Shown: piece after piece, positions 1-7,470 of the stretch
How positions within the stretch are numbered: position 1 is the first letter of the stretch
Layout: each line of letters begins with the position of its first letter
Assembly: GCA_025453855.1 (NCBI GenBank)
Contig: JALOPO010000191.1
Coordinates: forward strand, 1 to 11,901
Source of the DNA: Gemmatimonadaceae bacterium
Lineage (GTDB): Bacteria; Gemmatimonadota; Gemmatimonadetes; Gemmatimonadales; Gemmatimonadaceae
Direction: 5' to 3'
DNA: 11,901 nucleotides
The notes under the pieces: generated by a model
What the model was told of the DNA's origin: nothing
Database searches by the model: none
Seen by the model: only the letters and a program-made list of their open reading frames with translations
Program-made: the position numbers and the translations under genes

Positions 1-1125
<1,125 letters not shown>

Positions 1126-1135
1126 GGCGCGAACC

Positions 1136-3799
1136 TTACGGCCCGCGACCGCTCGGTGCGAGCACGACCGCGTTGAGGAAGAGCCGATTGGCGCCGCGCC
1201 AGACGCCGCGGAAGTTGGGATCGTCGGCGAAGGCGATCACGCGCCCCGCACCGACGCGCTCCTCGTAGAGGAAGACCGAACCGCGGATGCGCTGGCGCGT
1301 CTCGCTCCAGGCATGCCCGGAGAGCGGCACCGAGTCGGCGATCGTGGCGAGGACGTGCCGTTGCGGACTTGGCGCGTCGCTGGGCGGGAGCCAGAGCCGC
1401 GTGCCGTTGAGCAGCACCGGGAGCGTCGACGTCGCGCCGCTCGTGAGCCAGTGGCGCGTGTCGAGTCGTGCGCCGTAGATGGCGCCGGGAACGGCGATCG
1501 CGGCCTTGCCCTTGCCGGCCTCGGTGTCGTACCAGCTGCGCAGCGCGAGCCTGAACTGCGCGCGTGCCCAGTCGCCGCCGCCGCCGATGGTGACGAGCGT
1601 GCCGCCGTCGCGCACCCACTGCTCGAGGCGACGCACGCCCGCCTCGCCGAGCGCCGCCGCGAGCGCCGCCGGCTGTGCATCAGGGACGACGATCACGTCG
1701 AGGCGCGCGAGCTGCGCGAGCGCGCCGATGGAGCGCGTGCGCAGGACGGTGACCGGGATCCCGTACTGGGCATCGAGCGTGTACCAGGCGAAGCCGAAGC
1801 TGTAGCCGTTGATGCCGTCCTCGGCGAGGATGCCGATGGCGGCGGGGCGCACGTTGACGCTGTGGTCGCCCGAGCCGAGCGAGGCGTAGCCGGAGTCGGC
1901 GAGGCCGGTGCCGACCGGCGTGATGCGCAGCGCGTAGCGCGCGGCGAGCGAGTCGATGACGTCGTGCAGCGAGCGATCGTTCTGGCCCACGCGCGCGATC
2001 ACGGCGCCGCTGCCGATGGCGCGCCCCGCGATGCGCGAGGCGGTGGTGAGGACGCCCGCGCGATGGCCGCGATCGCGCAGGTGCCAGAGCGCGGCGAGGC
2101 TCCCCGGCTGCGAGCCGTCGAGGAGATACGCGTACGTCGCGCGCGGGACCGTGGCGCGCGCATCGGTGCGACTGCGCGGGACGGTCTCGCCCGTGACGGC
2201 GCCGGCGGTGGAGAAGGCCGCCACGTCGAAGAGGAGCGGGAGCGACCAGGCGGTGACGTCGTAGAAGCGCGGATTCTCGGCGCGATCGGTGAACTCGCGC
2301 GCGCGGGCGAGGAAGCCCTCGTTCATCGGCACGGTGGGCTCGAGGAGCGTGCGCGCGAGGCGACCGGCCTGCTGCGTGGTGCGGATCACGTAGGCCGGAC
2401 CGGCGATCTCGCGCGCGCCGACGGCGACGCCGGTGCGATCGCGCGCGTTCGCGACGCGCACGCCGCGCGGTGCCGAGTCGACGACGATGGCGTTGCGCTC
2501 GAGCGTCTCGACGAGCTCGCGCAGCACGCCCGGGCGCTGCGGGTCGATCGGGAGCACGAACGTCATGCCGCCGTCGCCGGCGGTGACCACCTGGCGCTGG
2601 CTGTCGAGGTACTCGCCGAGGAAGGCGTCATGGCGGTCGGCGACGGTGCGCAGCGCGGTCCACGCGGCGACGTACTGCTGCTCGAGCGCCTGGGCGAGCG
2701 TGCGCACGGTGCGATCGCCGCGCTCGAGGCGCAGCCCGCGCGTGGAGCCCTGCTCGAAGAGCATGGCCACGGCGCCGTGGAAGCCGAAGCTCTCGGTGTA
2801 GCCGGGGTAGAAGTAGTTGTACCGCTCGCGCGTCATGTACTCGAAGCCGGCGGAGTCGAAGGCGGCCGCGTAGCGCGCCCCGAAGATCCCCTGCCAGCGC
2901 GAGGCGAAGGCGGGGAACGACGGGTTCACGGGCTCGCCGGGCGGGTCGAAGTAGAACTCGCCGTCGACGTCCTGCTCGTGCATGTCGATCACCACCTGCG
3001 GGCGCCAGGCGTGCAGCGTGGGCATGCGCTCGCGCGTCTCGCGCTGGGTCTGCGCGAACCAGTCGCGGTTGGTGTCGAAGTGGTAGTGGCCGGTGCGGAA
3101 CGCGAGCGCCTGCCACGGCGACCAGTCGTGCGACCAGTCGAAGGGGAGCGCGCTGGCCGTCTCGCCGGTGAGGTCGTGGTGCGACGTGGCGAACATGTCG
3201 CGCCCGTCGGGATTGAGCATCGGGTCGACGATGACCACGAGCTTGCGCAGCACCTCGAGCGTGGCGGGATCGCTGCGCGTGACGAGGTGCTCGACGAGCT
3301 TGAGCGCGCCCTCGGTGCCGGAGAGCTCGAAGCCATGGATGGAGCCGCCGAGCCAGACCACGGCCGGCTGGCCGGGAATGGCGGCGCGCGCCTCGCGCAG
3401 CAGCGCCTCGGTGGTGGGCGACGCGAGCTGGCGGCTGGTCGCCTGGATCGCATCGAGCCGGGCGATGTTGGCGGGATCGCTGATGGCGGCCGCGACGAGC
3501 GCGCGTCGCTCCCACGATTCGCCCATGCGCAGCAGCCGCACGCGCGGTGATGCGCTGCCGAGCCGCTCCAGATAGCGCATCGCCTCGGCGTGCACGGTGA
3601 CGCGCGCGCCGAGGGGGCGGCCGATGACGTCGCGGAAGGAGAGGGCGGTGGCCGCCGCGGTCGCGGTCGCGGGACCCGACTGGGCGGTCGCGGCGGCGGG
3701 AGCGGTGGCCTGCACGAGGAATGCGGCCGCCAGCAGCGGCGCGGTCGATGCGGCGTGGCGGCGGATGTTTCGGCGCGGGGAGCGGATCGTCACGGGCAC
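1136..3799 (-). CDS. Secreted M14-family zinc carboxypeptidase with C-terminal amidotransferase-like domain
   Basis: An 887-residue predicted exported metallopeptidase that would trim C-terminal residues from peptides or act on a peptide-like substrate. The N-terminus (RSPRRNIRRH, then a hydrophobic stretch ending near ATAQ at 37-40) is a signal peptide. The M14 zinc ligands are visible: His155 and Glu158 in SIHGFE, and His274 in DMHEQD. FDTNRDW (Asn244, Arg245) matches the substrate-carboxylate-binding pair, and Glu349 in LFEQGS is in the place of the catalytic glutamate. After a linker, residues about 654-887 resemble a class I glutamine amidotransferase/DJ-1-like fold (DVIVVPD, RLEQWVRDGGTLVTIG, FADDPNFRG); no catalytic Cys is evident, so this part is probably structural. 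The start is GTG at 3799 with no clear Shine-Dalgarno; GTG two codons later is equally possible. It ends with TAA and is followed at once by the kinase gene. Exact substrate unknown. Confidence 0.93.
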   Translation of the reverse strand: MPVTIRSPRRNIRRHAASTAPLLAAAFLVQATAPAAATAQSGPATATAAATALSFRDVIGRPLGARVTVHAEAMRYLERLGSASPRVRLLRMGESWERRALVAAAISDPANIARLDAIQATSRQLASPTTEALLREARAAIPGQPAVVWLGGSIHGFELSGTEGALKLVEHLVTRSDPATLEVLRKLVVIVDPMLNPDGRDMFATSHHDLTGETASALPFDWSHDWSPWQALAFRTGHYHFDTNRDWFAQTQRETRERMPTLHAWRPQVVIDMHEQDVDGEFYFDPPGEPVNPSFPAFASRWQGIFGARYAAAFDSAGFEYMTRERYNYFYPGYTESFGFHGAVAMLFEQGSTRGLRLERGDRTVRTLAQALEQQYVAAWTALRTVADRHDAFLGEYLDSQRQVVTAGDGGMTFVLPIDPQRPGVLRELVETLERNAIVVDSAPRGVRVANARDRTGVAVGAREIAGPAYVIRTTQQAGRLARTLLEPTVPMNEGFLARAREFTDRAENPRFYDVTAWSLPLLFDVAAFSTAGAVTGETVPRSRTDARATVPRATYAYLLDGSQPGSLAALWHLRDRGHRAGVLTTASRIAGRAIGSGAVIARVGQNDRSLHDVIDSLAARYALRITPVGTGLADSGYASLGSGDHSVNVRPAAIGILAEDGINGYSFGFAWYTLDAQYGIPVTVLRTRSIGALAQLARLDVIVVPDAQPAALAAALGEAGVRRLEQWVRDGGTLVTIGGGGDWARAQFRLALRSWYDTEAGKGKAAIAVPGAIYGARLDTRHWLTSGATSTLPVLLNGTRLWLPPSDAPSPQRHVLATIADSVPLSGHAWSETRQRIRGSVFLYEERVGAGRVIAFADDPNFRGVWRGANRLFLNAVVLAPSGRGP

Positions 3800-4007
3800 G
3801 ATGGGGGAGTGGGCGATGCCGCGCGTGCGGCGGCGTGCGCGCGGTGATCGGTCGGGTGCGCTACGCGCGACCGCGGGTGCACGCTGGCCGGTGCACGGGG
3901 CGTCGCGGGGTCGGTGCCCGCGTCACACGCCCGTGCTCGTGGCGACCTCGACCGGCACACTCCTTGCGAACTCATCCATTCGACCGAACAGACCGGGAGA
4001 CGCGACG
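3800..4007. promoter_or_regulatory. Divergent intergenic region between M14 peptidase and 94-aa gene
   Basis: This 208-bp stretch separates oppositely oriented starts and should hold promoters for both directions. No convincing -35/-10 pair is visible for the minus strand. Seen in it: two copies of the palindromic hexamer GTGCAC (3877-3882 and 3891-3896, 14 bp apart); an imperfect hairpin at 3850-3872 (5 bp, 2-nt bulge, 4 bp including one wobble, loop CTA); and the leader box of the 94-aa gene from 3962 onward. The role of these elements is inferred from position only. Confidence 0.4.
3962..4007 (+). promoter_or_regulatory. Leader box, copy 1, upstream of the 94-aa gene
   Basis: The box CCTTGCGAACTC begins 46 nt before the ATG at 4008. 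Further elements are ATTCGACCGAA (a short TTCG/CGAA inverted repeat), a good ribosome-binding site GGGAGA at 3995-4000, and GCGACG directly before the start codon. The same ordered elements recur upstream of the G8 gene. TTGCGA could be a -35 hexamer, but no good -10 lies 17 nt downstream. It may equally be a transcription-factor site or simply duplicated sequence. Confidence 0.35.
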
Positions 4008-4292
4008 ATGCGTGGACGGCGGCGAGAGGAGCGGAGCGCCCAGTGGGCGCTGTGGTTGGCGGGGGCGGCGATGGTCGCCCTGCTGAGCGGGGCCTTGCGA
4101 CATGGGGATGCGTCGACGGCGCCGCCGGTGGCCGTGAGACGGGACCCCGTACGCGAGGCGACGATGCGACGAGTGGAACGGACGGCACCCATCCGGCGGC
4201 GCTCGTGGATGGAACGGCATGCGGCGACGCTGATCATCTGGGCACTGGCGGTGGTGGCCGCGGGTGCGCTCGCGCTGCGGCTCCGCGCCTGA
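4008..4292 (+). CDS. Small basic membrane protein, two hydrophobic segments, function unknown
   Basis: I do not recognise this 94-residue protein. It has a basic N-terminus (MRGRRREERS), a hydrophobic segment at about 13-30 (WALWLAGAAM...), a 42-residue very basic hydrophilic stretch, and a second hydrophobic segment at about 73-90 ending in RLRA. All hydrophilic parts are basic, so simple topology rules do not settle which side each faces. The start is ATG 4008, preceded by GGGAGA with 7-nt spacing; the frame is open further upstream (from 3597), but that part is antisense to the M14 gene. Internal Met53 (ATG 4164) is preceded by GCGACG, as are the starts at 4008 and 4449, and the part after it (WMERHA at 67-72, then a hydrophobic run) resembles the start of the G8 lipoprotein (WVERHA at 14-19). 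The ORF may therefore be two fused leader-like modules. It could also be spurious. Confidence 0.55.
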   Translation: MRGRRREERSAQWALWLAGAAMVALLSGALRHGDASTAPPVAVRRDPVREATMRRVERTAPIRRRSWMERHAATLIIWALAVVAAGALALRLRA

Positions 4293-4295
4293 GCG

Positions 4296-4310
4296 CCGGC
4301 GCGACGCCGG
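4296..4310 (+). terminator. Short GC hairpin after the 94-aa gene
   Basis: A perfect 6-bp inverted repeat, CCGGCG - CGA - CGCCGG, lies 3 nt after the TGA at 4290-4292. There is no following T-tract, so intrinsic termination is doubtful. Short hairpins like this arise easily at this GC content. Confidence 0.2.
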
Positions 4311-4403
4311 AGCGGAGCCGTGCCCCCACCCCCGCTCGGTGTCCGACGAGGCGCCCCATCCGTCCGTGACCGGTGCCGGCGATTCGAGGCCGCTCGGCAT
4401 CGA

Positions 4404-4448
4404 CCTTGCGAACTCGACCGTTCGAACCGCGAACGGAGCGATGCGACG
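4404..4448 (+). promoter_or_regulatory. Leader box, copy 2, upstream of the G8 lipoprotein gene
   Basis: The same CCTTGCGAACTC box as at 3962 starts 45 nt before the ATG at 4449, one nucleotide different in spacing from copy 1. It is followed by GTTCGAAC (a palindrome), CGCGAA, a ribosome-binding site GGAG at 4435-4438 and GCGACG directly before ATG. The conserved order and spacing relative to the start suggest a shared promoter or operator, or a duplicated 5' region. The rest of the 156-bp gap (4293-4403) shows only the small hairpin. Confidence 0.35.
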
Positions 4449-6272
4449 ATGCGTCTGAGGGCGAATGGGGCGGAGGGGCAGGGCGGGTGGGTCGAGCGAC
4501 ATGCGCCGCTCCTCACCGGCTGGATCATCGCCAGCGCGACGGTGGCGCTCGTGGCCGGGTGCAGCGGCGACCCGCTCCCCACCGGCGGCGATCCGGCCGC
4601 CGGGATCGGGCCGACTGGCGGCACCGCCGTCGCGGCGCGCGCGGGCGCGTGGTCGCAGCCCGCGACGTGGGGCGGACGCCTCCCGGGTGAAGGGACGACC
4701 GTGCGCATTCCGGCCGGCATCGAGGTGACGCTCGATCGCTCGCCGGCCGCACTGGGCGACGTGCACGTGGACGGGACGCTGCGCTTCGCGCGGCGCGACC
4801 TCACGCTGGAGGCGACCTCGATCCTCGTCGGCGGCGCGCTCGAGATCGGGACCGAGGCCGAGCCCTTCACGCAGCGGGCCACCATCCGGCTCGTCGGCGA
4901 TGCGCGCGGCACGCCATCGCACGGCATGGGCACCAAGGTCCTGGGGGTGCACGGCAGCGGGCGGATAGACCTGCACGGCGCGCCGCGGATCTCGTGGGTG
5001 AAGCTGGGCGCCACGGCGGAGGCGGGGGCCGCGCAGCTCACGCTGGCGCGGTCGGTGGACTGGGAGCCGGGCGATCGCATCGTCGTCACCGCCACGGGCT
5101 GGGATGCGCGCGAGTCGGAGGAGGCGACGATCGCCGCGGTGACCGGCGCGCAGGTCACGCTCGCGGGCGGGCTCCGGCACCGGCACTTCGGCCGGCTGCA
5201 GCAGGTGGACGGGATCACGCTCGACGAACGGGGCGAGGTGGGGCTGCTCTCGCACACGGTGCAGGTCACGAGCGCCTTCGGTCGCGATTCGCTCCTCGGC
5301 GGCCACGTGATCTTCACCGGCGACGCGCAGGTGCGCGTGAGCGACGTCGAGTTCTCGCGGCTCGGGCAGCCCGGCCAGCTCGGGCGCTACAGCGTGCACT
5401 GGCACCTGATGGGCGACGCCCCCGGCACGTACGTCCGCCGCTCGAGCGTGCACCACGGGCTGCAGCGCGGGATCATCGTGCACGGCACGCATCAGGCGCA
5501 GGTGCGCGAGAACGTGGTCTACGACGTGCGCGGCCACGGCGTCTACGTGGAGGACGGCAGCGAGCGGGGCACCGTGATCGAGGGAAACCTGGCGGCGCTC
5601 GCGCGGCAGGTGCGGCCGGAACACGTGATCGAGGGGAGCACGCGCCCCGACCGGCACGACGGGCGCGACACGCGCGCGAGCAACTTCTGGTTCGCCACCG
5701 CCAACTCGCGCGTGGTGAACAACGTCGCCGCGGGATCGGAGCACGGCTTCGGCTACTGGTACGACCTGGCCACCGGCAACGGCCACCATCCGCGCAACGG
5801 CGCGAACAGCTTCACGATGGGCGAGTTCACCGGCAACGTCGCCCACTCGCAGGGCAACGACCCGGGGACGAGCCTCGACTACCACCCGCTCGAGGCCGGG
5901 ACGGCGCTCCGCTTCGACGGCGAGAACTTCACGGGACGGTTCCGCGACTTCACGGCGTGGAAGAACATGAACGCGGCGGTCTGGTACCAGTGCTCGCAGG
6001 ACGTGGCGAACGTGGTCTCGGCGGGCAATCGCGTGGGGGCGATGAACTTCTGCTTCCACGGGCGCACCGCGACGCTGCGCAACTCGGTGGTGATCTCCGA
6101 GACCGAGAACCGTCCGCTGCCGCAGTCGCCCCGCGACTTCTTCGCCTCGCGCAGCCGGCAGGCGAACCACGCGCATCACGGCACGCACCAGGACCGGCGC
6201 AACGTGCCCGGGAGCTATCCGGTGGTGATGCCGCTGACGCTCGAGAACGTGCGGGCGATCGGCTTCCCGTGA
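4449..6272 (+). CDS. G8-domain / parallel beta-helix lipoprotein (CEMIP/fibrocystin-L-like)
   Basis: A 607-residue predicted surface lipoprotein. The signal segment GWIIASATVALVAGC at 24-38 ends in a lipobox with lipidated Cys38, followed by Ser39, which would favour outer-membrane sorting under E. coli rules. Residues about 66-185 form a G8 domain: WSQPATWGGRLPGEG, then repeated short beta strands with glycines (VDGTLRF, GGALEIG) and LHGAPRISWVKLG. DWEPGDRIVV follows at 205-213. Residues about 285-600 read as a right-handed parallel beta-helix, with YSVHWHLMGD (314-323), HHGLQRGIIVHGTH and GHGVYVEDG, motifs also seen in animal PKHD1L1, CEMIP and TMEM2. Those families are linked to hyaluronan or glycan binding and turnover, so a polysaccharide-binding or degrading role is inferred; no catalytic residue is assigned. 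The start ATG 4449 is chosen because it gives a proper lipoprotein signal; the frame is open back to GTG 4320. Confidence 0.9.
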   Translation: MRLRANGAEGQGGWVERHAPLLTGWIIASATVALVAGCSGDPLPTGGDPAAGIGPTGGTAVAARAGAWSQPATWGGRLPGEGTTVRIPAGIEVTLDRSPAALGDVHVDGTLRFARRDLTLEATSILVGGALEIGTEAEPFTQRATIRLVGDARGTPSHGMGTKVLGVHGSGRIDLHGAPRISWVKLGATAEAGAAQLTLARSVDWEPGDRIVVTATGWDARESEEATIAAVTGAQVTLAGGLRHRHFGRLQQVDGITLDERGEVGLLSHTVQVTSAFGRDSLLGGHVIFTGDAQVRVSDVEFSRLGQPGQLGRYSVHWHLMGDAPGTYVRRSSVHHGLQRGIIVHGTHQAQVRENVVYDVRGHGVYVEDGSERGTVIEGNLAALARQVRPEHVIEGSTRPDRHDGRDTRASNFWFATANSRVVNNVAAGSEHGFGYWYDLATGNGHHPRNGANSFTMGEFTGNVAHSQGNDPGTSLDYHPLEAGTALRFDGENFTGRFRDFTAWKNMNAAVWYQCSQDVANVVSAGNRVGAMNFCFHGRTATLRNSVVISETENRPLPQSPRDFFASRSRQANHAHHGTHQDRRNVPGSYPVVMPLTLENVRAIGFP

Positions 6273-6275
6273 CGA

Positions 6276-6311
6276 CGCGTCGCGCGAGGCGATGTCCGCC
6301 CGCGCGACGCG
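6276..6311 (+). terminator. Strong hairpin just after the G8 lipoprotein stop
   Basis: CGCGTCGCGCG (6276-6286) is perfectly complementary to CGCGCGACGCG (6301-6311). The interior also pairs: GGCG 6288-6291 with CGCC 6297-6300, leaving A6287 bulged and a 5-nt loop ATGTC. It lies 3 nt after the stop codon at 6270-6272. No T-tract follows, so it may be a T-less terminator, a 3' mRNA-stabilising hairpin or a site for a dimeric protein. The rest of the gap to 6388 shows only the ribosome-binding site of the next gene. Confidence 0.45.
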
Positions 6312-6388
6312 ATGCCGCAGCTCCCGGTGTGCCGAGTGCCCGACGACCGTGACCGCGGCGACGAGGCGCTCGCGGCGTGGAGGGAGCG

Positions 6389-7375
6389 ATGCGCGATCGA
6401 CGGGAACGGGGCGGTCGTTGGAGAGCACAGGTCGCCGGGCCGCTGCATGGTGCCCGCGGCGTGGTGCGCGTGGTCGCGGGCGGCGTCCTGCTCGCGATCC
6501 CGGTGGGGATCGCGGCGCAGGGGCGCCTCGAGCGGCTCGGTGACGATGGCGGTCAGCCCGCCTCGCGCATCGCGGCCGTGCCGCTGCGCGCCGATCGTTT
6601 CGTGACCGCGTTTCGCGGCCCCGGCGGGTTGCTGCACCTGAACGCCTACAGCGTGGGCGAGACGGGCGGTGTCGTGCGGCACGGCACCGTGACCGGCGGC
6701 GTCACCGATCGCGTGGCGGCCGCGCGCATGGGCGCGGGGCAGCTGGTGACCGCGGTGCGCACCGAGGGCGGCGCACTGCGCGTGACCGCGTGGCGGCGCC
6801 TCGAGGTCAGCCCGTGGATCGATCGGCAGGGCGATGGCGACGCGGGGGCGATCCTCGACGTGGCGGTGGCCGCGGTGCGCCGCGAGATCGCGGTGACGGC
6901 GGTGATCCAGCAGGACGGCACGCTCACGCTGATCGCGTGGCAGGTGGACAGCACCAGCGGCACCGTGACCCGACGCGGCGACATCGACTTCGGCAAGGCG
7001 ACACAGCCGCTGCTCGCGACGCTGGAGCCGGGGCGCCTGGTGGTCGCGTCACGCGGTGCCAGCGGGTCGCTGGTGCTGCGCAGCCTCGACGTCTCGACCG
7101 CCGGCGTCTTCACCGCGCGCGGCTCGCTCGTCGGCACGAAGGTCACCGACATCGCCCTCGCCACCCTGCACGTGGAGCGCGTGGTGACCGCGGGGCGGCG
7201 CCTCGCGGACGGCACGCTGCTCGTCGAGTCGTGGCAGGTCGAGCGCAACGGACGACGCGCGCCACGTCGCAGGCGATCGTCACGGTGCGCCAGTCCGACG
7301 GCACGCTCAAGCTCATCGCCTACGACGCGATCGGCGAGCTGGTGCGCGTCGGCGACCGGGACGCGGGTCCCGTGA
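6389..7375 (+). CDS. Secreted tandem-repeat protein, 5' part (frameshifted)
   Basis: The 5' portion of an exported repeat protein of unknown function. ATG 6389 is preceded by GGAGGG at 6379-6384, a strong ribosome-binding site; GTG 6377 is also in frame but lacks one. The N-terminus has a basic region and a hydrophobic run ending in VGIAAQ (about 39-44), a signal peptide. From about residue 57 the protein is built of units of 48-49 residues, each with a core like LVTAVR..(D/G)GTL....W, then a turn containing G and a stretch such as V..RG....G.V.DIA. Cores start at 6599, 6743, 6890, 7037 and 7181. The homologous frame is lost near 7250, after WQVERNG; the remaining 41 residues to TGA at 7375 are arginine- and serine-rich and unlike the repeats, i.e. 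out of frame. The repeats probably form beta-propeller or beta-solenoid blades. It belongs with the segment that follows. Confidence 0.75.
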   Translation: MRDRRERGGRWRAQVAGPLHGARGVVRVVAGGVLLAIPVGIAAQGRLERLGDDGGQPASRIAAVPLRADRFVTAFRGPGGLLHLNAYSVGETGGVVRHGTVTGGVTDRVAAARMGAGQLVTAVRTEGGALRVTAWRRLEVSPWIDRQGDGDAGAILDVAVAAVRREIAVTAVIQQDGTLTLIAWQVDSTSGTVTRRGDIDFGKATQPLLATLEPGRLVVASRGASGSLVLRSLDVSTAGVFTARGSLVGTKVTDIALATLHVERVVTAGRRLADGTLLVESWQVERNGRRAPRRRRSSRCASPTARSSSSPTTRSASWCASATGTRVP

Positions 7376-7470
7376 GCGAGGTGGCCGCGATCACGCTCTC
7401 GCCGGACCGGATCGTGACCGCGGTGCGCGCCGCCGACGGCACGCTCAAGGCGATCGCCTGGCGCGATCGC
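6599..7470 (+). repeat. Seven diverged tandem repeats encoding about 48-residue units
   Basis: Protein-level repeat cores begin at 6599, 6743, 6890, 7037, 7181, 7276 and 7411. Spacings are 144, 147, 147, 144, 95 and 135 nt. The DNA motif GTGACCGCG recurs in several units (for example at 6602, 6782 and 7414). The fifth interval is about 49-58 nt short, which is not a multiple of three, and it coincides with the change of reading frame. Confidence 0.8.

Noticed and set aside
4320..4448. Upstream GTG start for the G8 gene at 4320
   Set aside because: It would add 43 residues before the lipoprotein signal and lies upstream of the ribosome-binding site at 4435; ATG 4449 fits better.
4264..4458. 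64-residue open frame between the small gene and the G8 gene
   Set aside because: It overlaps the end of the 94-aa gene, ends just inside the G8 gene and has no ribosome-binding site or recognisable features.
3972..6428. 818-residue open frame on the minus strand
   Set aside because: It is opposite the G8 lipoprotein gene, has a low-complexity His/Arg/Val-rich composition and no domain signal.
7235..7265. Programmed -1 ribosomal frameshift in the repeat protein
   Set aside because: No X-XXY-YYZ slippery heptamer is visible at the frame change, and the shortened repeat points to a deletion instead.
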